The notes below the pieces were generated by a model. It did no database searches. It was given only the letters and a program-made list of their open reading frames with translations, and was not told the origin of the DNA. From JAIYDJ01 sp031400505 (GTDB lineage Bacteria; Pseudomonadota; Alphaproteobacteria; Rhodobacterales; Rhodobacteraceae), in NCBI GenBank assembly GCA_031400505.1, contig JANNPZ010000068.1:1-64000 (forward strand): DNA of 64,000 nucleotides, in the 5' to 3' direction. Within the stretch, counting starts at the first letter, position 1. Each line of letters starts with the position of its first letter. Below, one piece after another: positions 51,784 through 60,107 of the stretch. Made by a program: the position numbers and the translations under genes.

Positions 51784-51805
51784 TTCATCTTGGCACAAAT
51801 ATCCC
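51784..51805 (-). repeat. Recurrent post-stop motif, copy 2
   Basis: Three bases after the hydroxyacid dehydrogenase stop, TTCATCTTGGCA is followed by CAAATATCCC and a G/C-rich run. It differs at two positions from the copy at 14593-14614, and in both cases the motif is read in the same sense as the gene it follows. Confidence 0.5.
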
Positions 51806-51881
51806 CCGCGCGGAGCGCACGAGGACGGCTGCCAAAAACACCCCGCAGGCCAAGGCCTTGCTTCGATATCGCCCAAACCGC

Positions 51882-52751
51882 CTAGCGGTAGCGGCGAAAC
51901 AGCTTGGTGCGCGCATAAAGCTCTTCCAGCCGCTTCATCCGGCCCCCCGTGCTGTCCCAAGTCAGGTTCTGTGCAGCCGCCAGAAGCGTTTCGAGCAACA
52001 CTTGCAAGGCAACCGTCGAATCCCACGCCGACGGCGCCTCGATCTGGCAACAAAACGTATAGCGCGCATGCACCGTGGCGGGCGACACCCATCGGTCGGT
52101 GATCAGCACGATCTCGACGCCGCGCTCACGCGCCATTTCGGCGACCTGTAACACCGCGTTTTCATATCGGCGAATATCGAGCACCAGCAACACATCGCCC
52201 GGTCCCATGTCCAGCAAGGCAGGCGGCCATGTCGCAGAACTCTCCGACAGCAGCGTGATCCCGGGGCGTCCGACCTTCATCAGCGAGGCAAAGTAATCCG
52301 CAAGGGCATGCGTCACCCGCCCACCGATCGCGAAGATCTGCCGTGCAGGGTCCGCCAACAAGGCTGCGGCGGCGTCGAATTCGGCATGGTCGATCTCATT
52401 CAACGTCGCTTTGAGATTGGCCACCACCGCATCGGCAAATCGGTTCAGGATATGTGTATCCGGCACCCCACCCGCCCAACGGTCGTGTTTTGCCAGAGGC
52501 GACAAAAGCATGGCCTCGACCTCGCCTCGCAGCGATCGCTGGAAATCGGGATAGCCTTTGTAGCCAAGCTTTTGCACCAGCCGCACGACTGTCGGGGTTG
52601 ACACCAATGCCGCCTTGGCAAGTGCGGTGATCGACCCGAGCGCGGCAACCGGGTAATGTTGCAGAATATGCGTGGCCAATTGCCGTTCGGCCCGCGTCAG
52701 GTCCGGTAAAGCGGCCCGCAAGTGGTCTTCGGTCGTCAGGATTGCATCCAT
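51882..52751 (-). CDS. MurR/RpiR family transcriptional regulator
   Basis: The 289-residue protein has an N-terminal RpiR helix-turn-helix (RAERQLATHILQHYPVAALGS, then STPTVVRLVQKLGYKGYPDFQ, residues ~20-75) and a C-terminal SIS domain (IFAIGGRVTHALADYF near residue 140, through LLVLDIRRYE). RpiR proteins bind sugar phosphates or other small effectors in the SIS fold. GGAGG lies 6 bases before the ATG at 52751, so earlier in-frame starts are discarded. It is divergent from the N-formylglutamate-amidohydrolase family gene and is the probable local regulator of the amine cluster. Confidence 0.92.
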   Translation of the reverse strand: MDAILTTEDHLRAALPDLTRAERQLATHILQHYPVAALGSITALAKAALVSTPTVVRLVQKLGYKGYPDFQRSLRGEVEAMLLSPLAKHDRWAGGVPDTHILNRFADAVVANLKATLNEIDHAEFDAAAALLADPARQIFAIGGRVTHALADYFASLMKVGRPGITLLSESSATWPPALLDMGPGDVLLVLDIRRYENAVLQVAEMARERGVEIVLITDRWVSPATVHARYTFCCQIEAPSAWDSTVALQVLLETLLAAAQNLTWDSTGGRMKRLEELYARTKLFRRYR

Positions 52752-52865
52752 CACCGCCTCCGGTTGCGCCGCAGAATACATCGTAACAGCCCGGCAGCAA
52801 CAGAAACAATCTTGACAGCGGGGGTCGCAAGACCGAGTTTTGACCGGCGGCAAAAGGGGTCTGCA

Positions 52866-53645
52866 GTGAAAACCGTGACGTTTGCGCCTGTCATAGAAAA
52901 CTACAGGGCTGCCGGCAACAAGGGACGGCTTCTGGTCGTTGTATGCGAACATGCGTCCAATGATATCCCGTCCGAATGGGGCGATCTGGGCCTGACCGCG
53001 GCGCAGCGCGATGCGCATATCGCCTGGGACCCCGGCGCTTTGGGGCTGGCGCGCGGCCTTGCGAAACGGTTGGGTGGCGTGCTGATACATGCGCCGGTCA
53101 GTCGGCTGGTCTATGACCTCAACCGCAGTCCGGACCGGGTCGGGGCGATGCCGGTCCGGTCGGAAATCCACGACATTCCCGGAAACGCGACCCTGACACC
53201 GGACGAGCGTGTGCGCCGCACCCAAAGCCTGTATGTGCCATTTCACGCCGCCTTGCACAGCCTTGTCGCCGAAGGGATCGCGGCAGGGCTGACCCCGGCC
53301 ATCCTGACGATCCACAGCTTCACCGCCGTCTATTTTGGCCAACCGCGTGCCGTCGAGTTTGGTGTGATCCATGACGCAGACCCGACATTGGCGCATGCAA
53401 TTGTCGATGCGGCCCGCAAGGCCACGCGGCTGTGCACCGAACTGAACGCACCCTACTCGGCTGCTGATGACGTTACCCACACCTTGCGGTTGCATGGCAC
53501 CCCCTACGGCCTGCCGAATGCTATGCTTGAGGTCCGCAACGATCTGATTGCAGCCCCTGCCACGCAGTCTGCAATGTCCGATTTGTTGGCCCCGGTGATC
53601 AATATGGGGCTGGAAGAAATCCAGAAACAAGCCAAGGCCAGCTAG
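52866..53645 (+). CDS. N-formylglutamate amidohydrolase family protein
   Basis: The 259-residue protein fits the FGase family, zinc-dependent amide hydrolases acting on N-acylated amino acids. Motifs are VVVCEHASNDIP near residues 23-34, AHIAWDPGALGLA near 50-62 and LVYDLNRSPD near 82-91. The start is a GTG at 52866 after AAGGGG. No other histidine-degradation gene is nearby, so a HutG role is unlikely. Its place ahead of the glutamine-synthetase-like gene suggests hydrolysis of a gamma-glutamyl amide or related N-acyl intermediate; that is inference. Confidence 0.85.
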   Translation: MKTVTFAPVIENYRAAGNKGRLLVVVCEHASNDIPSEWGDLGLTAAQRDAHIAWDPGALGLARGLAKRLGGVLIHAPVSRLVYDLNRSPDRVGAMPVRSEIHDIPGNATLTPDERVRRTQSLYVPFHAALHSLVAEGIAAGLTPAILTIHSFTAVYFGQPRAVEFGVIHDADPTLAHAIVDAARKATRLCTELNAPYSAADDVTHTLRLHGTPYGLPNAMLEVRNDLIAAPATQSAMSDLLAPVINMGLEEIQKQAKAS

Positions 53646-53711
53646 CAAACACCGCTCTGGTAGCTGACGCTCGCCCCTTCCGGGGCTTCCCCTTTGCAGA
53701 AAGAGATGACT

Positions 53712-55076
53712 ATGGCCGGAAATCTGACTTTGGACGCGCTGAAGGAAGCCGTGGCGCGCGGCGAGATCGACACGGTGCTGGTGGCAGGGATCGACATGCA
53801 GGGCCGCCTGATGGGCAAGCGGTTTCACGCGGCGTTCTTTTGCGACGGCGGCTGGCACGAGACGCATTGCTGCAACTACCTGCTGACCGTGGACATGGAA
53901 ATGAACACGGTTCAGGGCTACAAATCGTCAAGCTGGCAGACCGGCTATGGCGACTATGTGCTGAAGCCCGACATGGCCACGCTGCGCCTCGTGCCGTGGC
54001 TGCCGGGCACGGCGCTGGTGTTGGGCGATACGCTGGACCATCACGGCCATGACGTGCCGCACGCGCCCCGCGCGATCCTGAAACGCCAGGTGGCGCGCGC
54101 CCGCGCGATGGGATTCGAGCCGATGATGGCGACGGAACTGGAGTTCTTTCTGTTCGAAAACTCCTATGCCGAGTTGCGCGACAGCAATTTCACCAACCTG
54201 AAGCCGGTCAGCGCCTATAACGAGGATTACCACATATTCCAGACCACCAAGGAAGAAGACGTGATGCGGGCGATCCGCAACGGGCTTTACGGTGCGGGCA
54301 TCCCGATCGAAAACTCCAAAGGCGAGGCGGAGGCCGGGCAGGAAGAGGTGAATTATCGCTATTCCGACGCGCTGGATACCGCCGACAACCATGTGATCGT
54401 GAAGAACGGCATCAAGGAGATCGCCTTTTCCAAAGGCAAGTCAGTGACTTTCATGGCGAAATACGATCACCGCCGCGCAGGATCATCAAGCCACATCCAC
54501 CAATCCTTGTGGACGCCCGATGGCAAGGCGGCCTTCGCCGACCCCGACGGGCCACATGGCATGTCGGCGCTGATGCAGCATTTCCTGGCCGGACAACTGG
54601 CCTATGCACAGGAAATCACAGCGTTTCTGGCCCCTTACGTCAACAGCTACAAACGGTTCTGTGTCGGCATGTTCGCCCCCACCAAGGCAGTTTGGAGTGC
54701 TGACAACCGCACCGCGGGCTTTCGTGTGTGTGGCGTCGGGTCCAAGGCGGTGCGGGTCGAATGCCGCATGCCGGGCAGCGATGTGAACCCCTATCTGGCC
54801 TGCGCGGCGCTGCTTGCGGCGGGGCTTGCCGGGATTGACGCAAAAATGACGCTGGAACCCGAGGCGGCGGGCGACATGTATTCGGCGTCGGGCGTTCGGG
54901 AAATTCCCCATACCTTGCGCGAGGCGGCGCTGCTGTTACGCGGTTCGGCCATGCTGCGGACGGCCTTCGGGGATGATGTGATCGACCACTACCATCATGC
55001 TGCGCAGTGGGAAATCGCGGAAACCGACCGCGTGGTGACCGATTTCGAGGTGCAACGCCTGCTGGAACGCGCATAG
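53712..55076 (+). CDS. Glutamine-synthetase family gamma-glutamylamide synthetase (PuuA/GlnT-like)
   Basis: The 454-residue protein has the complete GS catalytic set: TELEFFLFEN near residue 141, GEAEAGQEEVNYRY near 205, KYDHRRAGSSSHIHQSLW near 258, NSYKRFCVGMFAPTKAVW near 312 and RMPGSDVNPYLACAALLAAGL near 352. It lacks the adenylylated Tyr segment of GSI-beta. Relatives of this type (PuuA, IpuC, GmaS, actinobacterial GlnA4) glutamylate amines rather than ammonia. AAAGAG is 6 bases ahead of the ATG at 53712; an ATG at 53706 is the alternative. It is followed by ALDH and Fe-ADH genes, supporting a role in gamma-glutamylation of an amino alcohol. Confidence 0.88.
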   Translation: MAGNLTLDALKEAVARGEIDTVLVAGIDMQGRLMGKRFHAAFFCDGGWHETHCCNYLLTVDMEMNTVQGYKSSSWQTGYGDYVLKPDMATLRLVPWLPGTALVLGDTLDHHGHDVPHAPRAILKRQVARARAMGFEPMMATELEFFLFENSYAELRDSNFTNLKPVSAYNEDYHIFQTTKEEDVMRAIRNGLYGAGIPIENSKGEAEAGQEEVNYRYSDALDTADNHVIVKNGIKEIAFSKGKSVTFMAKYDHRRAGSSSHIHQSLWTPDGKAAFADPDGPHGMSALMQHFLAGQLAYAQEITAFLAPYVNSYKRFCVGMFAPTKAVWSADNRTAGFRVCGVGSKAVRVECRMPGSDVNPYLACAALLAAGLAGIDAKMTLEPEAAGDMYSASGVREIPHTLREAALLLRGSAMLRTAFGDDVIDHYHHAAQWEIAETDRVVTDFEVQRLLERA

Positions 55077-55122
55077 GTCGGGGCAAACCCGACTCTCACC
55101 GACATGTCGGGGCAGACCCGAC
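55077..55122. repeat. Two tandem REP-like hairpins around a 12-bp palindrome
   Basis: GTCGGG-GCAAA-CCCGAC (55077-55093) and GTCGGG-GCAGA-CCCGAC (55106-55122) are near-identical 6-bp hairpins. Between and overlapping them is CCGACATGTCGG (55099-55110), a perfect palindrome. They fill nearly the whole 61-base gap between the synthetase and aldehyde dehydrogenase genes. The form recalls REP elements and could tune the mRNA. Confidence 0.65.
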
Positions 55123-55137
55123 CCTTGAGGAATGACG

Positions 55138-56523
55138 ATGAAACCGATTGAACTGATTTCGCCGGTCGATGGATCAATTTATGCGACGCGGACCCCTCTG
55201 GCTGCGGCTGCCGCTTTGGCCGTGATTGCCCGGGCGCGCGCGGCGCAGAAAGGCTGGGCGGCGCTCGCCCTTGCCGAGCGTATCGCGCTGGTCAAGGCGG
55301 GGGTGGCGGCGCTGATCGCAAAAAAAGATGTGCTGGTCGAGGAACTCGCTTGGCAGATGGGCCGCCCCGTGCGCTTTGGCGGCGAGTTTGGCGGGGTGAA
55401 CGACCGCACCAACTACATGGCCGAGATTGCGGCATCGACGCTGGCCCCGCATGTCGTCGAGGACAGCGAGCGCTTCACCCGGTATCTTGCCCGCGAACCC
55501 GTGGGCGTGGTGTTCATCGTGGCCCCGTGGAACTATCCCTACCTGACCACGATCAACACGCTGGCCCCGGCGCTGATTGCGGGCAATTCGGTGGTGCTGA
55601 AACACGCAAGCCAGACCCTGCTGGTGGGCGAGCGGCTCGCCGAGGCGTTTCATGCCGCAGGCGTTCCGGCGGGTGTGTTCCAGAACGTGGTGCTGGACCA
55701 CGCCACGACCGAAGGCCTGATCGCGGCACGCGCGTTCAACTTCGTCAACTTCACCGGGTCGGTCGGGGGCGGCAAGGCCATCGAGCGGGCGGCAGCCGGG
55801 ACCTTCACCGGGCTGGGGCTGGAGTTGGGCGGCAAGGACCCCGGCTATGTCCGTGCCGATGCCGATCTGGACGCGGCGGTGGACAGCCTGATGGACGGCG
55901 CGATGTACAACGCCGGTCAATGCTGTTGTGGCATCGAGCGGATTTATGTCCACGAAAGCCTCTATGACGCCTTTGTCGAAAAGTCGGTGGCCTGGGTCAA
56001 GGCGCTGACGCTCGGAAATCCGTTTGATGCGGGGTCAACCTTGGGGCCGATGGCCCATGCGCGGTTTGCAGCCGTAGTACGCGCGCAAACCGCCGAGGCG
56101 ATTGCGGCGGGGGCGACCGCGCTGATCGACCCGGCAGATTTCCCAGCGGATGACGGGGGGGCGTATCTGGCTCCGCAGATCCTGGTGAACGTCGATCATT
56201 CGATGCGGGTGATGATGGAGGAGTCTTTCGGCCCCGTTGTCGGGATTATGAAAGTCACGGGCGACGCGCAGGCGATTTCATTGATGAATGACAGCCCCTA
56301 TGGTCTTACCTGTTCGATCTGGACAAGCGACGCCGCCGCCGCAGCCAACATCGGCGCGCAGATCGAGACCGGCACAGTGTTCATGAACCGTTGCGACTAC
56401 CTTGACCCCGCGCTGTGCTGGACCGGTTGCAAGGATACCGGGCGCGGCGGATCGCTGTCTTATCTCGGGTTCCATTCGGTCACCCGCGTCAAATCCTACC
56501 ATCTGAAAAAGGGGGCCAAATGA
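55138..56523 (+). CDS. Aldehyde dehydrogenase
   Basis: The 461-residue protein oxidises an aldehyde to the acid with NAD(P). Conserved segments are VAPWNYPYLTTINTLAPALIAGNSVVLK near residues 128-155 (cofactor site), GLELGGKDPGYV near 228-239 (catalytic Glu) and NAGQCCCGIERI near 258-269 (catalytic Cys within three consecutive Cys). GAGGA is 7 bases before the ATG at 55138, so the ATG two codons upstream is rejected. It overlaps the Fe-ADH gene by four bases. It resembles betaine/gamma-glutamyl-aminobutyraldehyde type enzymes; the substrate is inferred from the cluster. Confidence 0.92.
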   Translation: MKPIELISPVDGSIYATRTPLAAAAALAVIARARAAQKGWAALALAERIALVKAGVAALIAKKDVLVEELAWQMGRPVRFGGEFGGVNDRTNYMAEIAASTLAPHVVEDSERFTRYLAREPVGVVFIVAPWNYPYLTTINTLAPALIAGNSVVLKHASQTLLVGERLAEAFHAAGVPAGVFQNVVLDHATTEGLIAARAFNFVNFTGSVGGGKAIERAAAGTFTGLGLELGGKDPGYVRADADLDAAVDSLMDGAMYNAGQCCCGIERIYVHESLYDAFVEKSVAWVKALTLGNPFDAGSTLGPMAHARFAAVVRAQTAEAIAAGATALIDPADFPADDGGAYLAPQILVNVDHSMRVMMEESFGPVVGIMKVTGDAQAISLMNDSPYGLTCSIWTSDAAAAANIGAQIETGTVFMNRCDYLDPALCWTGCKDTGRGGSLSYLGFHSVTRVKSYHLKKGAK

Positions 56524-57680
56524 GCCATTCTGTCCCGAACCGGAACTGGAACTACCCGACTGCGATCAAGTTCGGCGTGGGCCGGGTGGCGGAACTGGCG
56601 GATCATGCCAAGGCCATCGGCATGGCGCGGCCCCTTCTGGTTACCGACCGCGCGCTTGCGGCCTTGCCGATTGCGGCGGCGGCACTGGATATCCTCGATG
56701 CCGTGGGCTTGGGCCGCGCGGTGTTTTGCGACGTGGACCCCAACCCGGATGAACGCAACCTTGCCGCAGGGATTGCCGCCTATCACGCGGGCGGGCATGA
56801 CGGGATCATCGGGTTTGGCGGGGGATCGGCGCTCGACCTGGGCAAGATGATCGCGCTGATGGCGCATCAGGCGCCGTCGCTGGCGGTGTGGGATCTGGAG
56901 GATATCGGCGATTGGTACACCCGCGCAGATGCCGCCCGCATCATCCGCACCATCGCCGTGCCGACGACTGCCGGAACCGGATCTGAAGTGGGGGCAGCGG
57001 GGGTTTTGACCAACTCGGTCACCCACAAGAAAAAGATCATCTGGCACCCGAAACTCATGCCCGCCGTGGTGATCTGCGACCCCGCGCTGACCGTGGGGAT
57101 GCCGAGGTTCATCACCGCAGGCACCGGGATGGACGCGCTTGCGCATTGCCTTGAGGCTTATTGCTCGCCCGCCTATCACCCGATGAGCCAAGGCATCGCG
57201 CTGGAGGGGATGCGGCTGGTGTTCGAAAACCTGCCGCTGGTTTATGCCGATCCGAACAATCTGGACGCGCGGGCGCATATGATGTCGGCCGCCGCCATGG
57301 GGGCTGTGGCGTTTCAAAAAGGTCTGGGGGCGATCCACTCGCTGAGCCATCCGGTTGGCGCGGTTTACGGCACGCACCATGGCACCACGAACGCCGTGGT
57401 CATGCCGATGGTGCTGGCGTTCAACCGCCCCGAGATCGAGGCGCGGTTGACACGCGCTGCGGCCTATCTGGGCTTTGTCGGCGGCTTTGACGGCTTTTGC
57501 GATCAGGTGATGCGCCTGCGAGCGGCAGTGGGCATCCCGGCCAACCTGACGGCGATGGGCGTGAAACCGGCGGATCTGGACATGCTGACCGACATGGCGC
57601 TGGAGGATCCGTCCTGTGGCGGCAACCCGGTGGTGATGACGCAGCTAAACACCCGGGCGCTGTTTGACGCCTGCATGTAG
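56520..57680 (+). CDS. Iron-containing alcohol dehydrogenase
   Basis: The 386-residue group III dehydrogenase carries GFGGGSALDLGKMIALM near residues 98-114 (NAD and DxG region), PTTAGTGSEVG near 149-159 and metal ligands in GTGMDALAHCLEAY near 203-216 and HSLSHPVGAVYGTHHG near 276-291. It starts within the ALDH stop (ATGA). In the cluster it could oxidise a gamma-glutamylated amino alcohol to the aldehyde used by the ALDH. Alternatively, it could work on a free short-chain alcohol. Confidence 0.92.
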   Translation: MSHSVPNRNWNYPTAIKFGVGRVAELADHAKAIGMARPLLVTDRALAALPIAAAALDILDAVGLGRAVFCDVDPNPDERNLAAGIAAYHAGGHDGIIGFGGGSALDLGKMIALMAHQAPSLAVWDLEDIGDWYTRADAARIIRTIAVPTTAGTGSEVGAAGVLTNSVTHKKKIIWHPKLMPAVVICDPALTVGMPRFITAGTGMDALAHCLEAYCSPAYHPMSQGIALEGMRLVFENLPLVYADPNNLDARAHMMSAAAMGAVAFQKGLGAIHSLSHPVGAVYGTHHGTTNAVVMPMVLAFNRPEIEARLTRAAAYLGFVGGFDGFCDQVMRLRAAVGIPANLTAMGVKPADLDMLTDMALEDPSCGGNPVVMTQLNTRALFDACM

Positions 57681-57686
57681 GCGCGG

Positions 57687-58925
57687 ATGACCCTGCATCG
57701 CAGTACCGAGATCGCCATCCTTGGCGCAGGTGTGATCGGCCTCGCCATAGCCGAGCAGCTGCTGACCGAGGGGCGAGAGGTGGTGCTGGTCGATCCCGCA
57801 CCGCCGGGATCGGGGGCGAGCTTTGGCAATGCGGGCACCATTGCGGAATATGCGGTGATGCCCGTGGGCACGCCCGAGGTTTTGCGGAACTTGCCGTCGC
57901 TGCTGTTTGACCGCAACTCGCCGCTGGCGATCAAGGCAGGAGCCTTGCCTGCACTTATGCCATGGCTGGCGCGCTTTGCCCGCGCCTCTTTGCCGCAGGC
58001 CACGGCACGTGGGGCGTCGGCGCTCGCGACATTGCTGACCGGGGCTGGGGCAGCATGGTTTGATCTGATGCAGCGGATCGGCTCCGGGGGGCTGTTGCAG
58101 AGCAAGGGCTGTCTGTACCTTTACGATACATCTGCATCCTGGCGCGGTGCAGCGGACGCAATGGCGTATCGACGCACGCTGGGGGTGGCGGCAGAGATGT
58201 TGTCGGCGGCAGAGTTGGCCGTTATGGAACCCGGACTGCCCCCCTACCATGGTGCCGCGTTCTTTCCGGGGGCGATGTTTCTGACCGATCCCGGGACGGC
58301 AATGGCCGGGCTTGCCACCCATGTCGCAAGGAGGGCCGAGGTACTTGCGGCGCGCGCCACCGGGCTGACCCGGCAGGTCGATGGTGTGGTCGTCGAAGGC
58401 CCGGGGCTGCGGTTGCACGCGCGCAAAGTGATCATTGCGTGCGGTGCACAGAGCCGAGCGCTGGCCGCCGCCGCAGGTGACCGGGTGCCCCTGCAAACCG
58501 AACGCGGCTATCATGCCGAATGGGACATGCCAACGCCACGCCTGACCCGCCCTGCATGCCCGATCTCGCGCGGGGCTTACCTGTGCCCGATGGCGGGTCG
58601 GCTGCGGGTCGCGGGGACGGTCGAGTTGGGAGGGTTGACGGCCCCGCCGTCGCCTCATCGCATCCAGCGGCTGGTTGAAGGCGCGCGGATCGTGTTTCCC
58701 GATTTGGGCGCGCCCGACCGCACGTGGATGGGCCTGCGTCCATCGATGCCGGACAGTCTGCCGGTAATCGGGCCATCACAGGGCGGGCACGAGGTGTTGC
58801 ATGCCTTCGGGCATGGTCATATTGGCGTGACATTGGCGCCTATAACAGCAAGGATCATTGCCGATCTGGTCGCCGGGCGTGAACCGGAAATTGCGATTGC
58901 GCCCTTTCGGCCAGGGCGGTTTTAG
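57687..58925 (+). CDS. DadA-type FAD-dependent amino acid/amine oxidoreductase
   Basis: The 412-residue protein starts with an FAD Rossmann motif (IAILGAGVIGLAIAEQLL, near residues 8-25) followed by a DAO fold. It keeps the family pattern ASFGNAGTIAEYAVMPVG near 49-66, GYHAEWDMP, and the C-terminal GLRPSMPDSLPVIGP and GHGHIGVTLAP segments of DadA-like dehydrogenases. It lies 6 bases after the Fe-ADH gene, so is the last member of the cluster. It could oxidise glycine, sarcosine or a D-amino acid made by the pathway; the substrate is inferred. Confidence 0.88.
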   Translation: MTLHRSTEIAILGAGVIGLAIAEQLLTEGREVVLVDPAPPGSGASFGNAGTIAEYAVMPVGTPEVLRNLPSLLFDRNSPLAIKAGALPALMPWLARFARASLPQATARGASALATLLTGAGAAWFDLMQRIGSGGLLQSKGCLYLYDTSASWRGAADAMAYRRTLGVAAEMLSAAELAVMEPGLPPYHGAAFFPGAMFLTDPGTAMAGLATHVARRAEVLAARATGLTRQVDGVVVEGPGLRLHARKVIIACGAQSRALAAAAGDRVPLQTERGYHAEWDMPTPRLTRPACPISRGAYLCPMAGRLRVAGTVELGGLTAPPSPHRIQRLVEGARIVFPDLGAPDRTWMGLRPSMPDSLPVIGPSQGGHEVLHAFGHGHIGVTLAPITARIIADLVAGREPEIAIAPFRPGRF

Positions 58926-59008
58926 ACCTGAGGGCTGGTTCGGGTGCAGGTTCGGGTGCAACCCCTGAACCCACTCAGCACATGTGGACGAAACACGCGA
59001 GGAGCGAG

Positions 59009-60001
59009 ATGAAACGCACGGCATTGGTCACTGGTTCTGCGGGTTTCATCGGCTATCATCTTTGCCGGCGTCTGTTGGCCGATGGGTGGCAAGTCGTCGG
59101 TCTGGATGGCATGTCGGCCTATTACGACGTCGCGTTGAAAGAGCGGCGGCATGCGATGCTGCATCAGTCTGCCCGGTTCCAGACCGTCCAGGGTCTTGTC
59201 GAGGCCCCCGGTCTGGTGGCGGGGATGATGGCGGAACACAAGCCAGAAGTTGTGGTGCATCTGGCAGCACAGGCAGGTGTCCGATATTCGATCGACGCTC
59301 CGCGGTCTTATGTCGAGTCCAATCTTGTCGGGACATTCGAAGTGTTGGAGGCGGCGCGCGCGCATCCGCCCGGCCATCTTTTGATCGCGTCCACAAGTTC
59401 GGTTTACGGGGCAAATACCGAAATGCCCTATGCCGAGGATCATCGCGCCGATCACCAGATGAGCTTTTACGCGGCCACAAAGAAGGCCACCGAAGCTATG
59501 GCGCATTCCTATGCGCATCTTTACGCGCTGCCGGTGACGATGTTCCGCTTTTTCACGGTTTACGGTCCGTGGGGGCGACCGGATATGGCGCTGTTCAAAT
59601 TCGTAAAGGCCATTCTGGAAGGCGAACCGATCGACATCTACAACCATGGGGACATGCGGCGGGACTTCACTTATGTCGACGATCTGATCGAAGGCATTGT
59701 GCGTTTGATCGCCGCTGTGCCGGATGTGGCCGGGCGCGGCGCGTCGCCGGTCGCACCGTGGCGCGTTGTGAACATTGGCAACGGAGCACCGGTCGGGCTG
59801 ATGGATTTCGTTGCGGCCATCGAAGAAGCCGTCGGGATAACGGCGCAAAAACGCTTTCTGCCGATGCAGGCCGGCGATGTGCCGGCGACATGGGCCGATG
59901 CCGGCCTGATCGAGGCACTGGGGGGTCCGCTGCCACGGACCGACATCCTAACAGGCGTGGGGCGGTTCGTGGCGTGGTATCGCGACTACTACCAATTGTA
60001 G
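59009..60001 (+). CDS. UDP-glucuronate 4-epimerase-like NAD-dependent epimerase
   Basis: The 330-residue short-chain epimerase has the NAD motif VTGSAGFIGYHL at residues ~6-17, the active Ser region STSSVYG near 131-137, and the catalytic YxxxK in YAATKKATE near 160-168. RFFTVYGPWGRPDMALFKFV near 186-205 is a mark of the UDP-glucuronate epimerases (CapI/Lps1/Uge). It should supply UDP-galacturonate for surface polysaccharide. GAGGAG precedes the ATG at 59009. No sugar-polymer genes lie next to it; the glycosyltransferases at 32-34 kb are its nearest functional relatives. Confidence 0.9.
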   Translation: MKRTALVTGSAGFIGYHLCRRLLADGWQVVGLDGMSAYYDVALKERRHAMLHQSARFQTVQGLVEAPGLVAGMMAEHKPEVVVHLAAQAGVRYSIDAPRSYVESNLVGTFEVLEAARAHPPGHLLIASTSSVYGANTEMPYAEDHRADHQMSFYAATKKATEAMAHSYAHLYALPVTMFRFFTVYGPWGRPDMALFKFVKAILEGEPIDIYNHGDMRRDFTYVDDLIEGIVRLIAAVPDVAGRGASPVAPWRVVNIGNGAPVGLMDFVAAIEEAVGITAQKRFLPMQAGDVPATWADAGLIEALGGPLPRTDILTGVGRFVAWYRDYYQL

Positions 60002-60107
60002 GGCGGTCCTCGGGCCGGAATCCGACCGGTCCCTGCGCGCCGCTCCAACCGGGCAAAGATCGCGATGCCCGCTTGCCCGCGCGCAACCGTACAGCTAACA
60101 CGTGCGC

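Noticed and set aside
51882..53867. A 661-residue reading of the RpiR gene
   Set aside because: The first 370 codons lie opposite the amidohydrolase gene; GGAGG before 52751 and the HTH position fix the true start.
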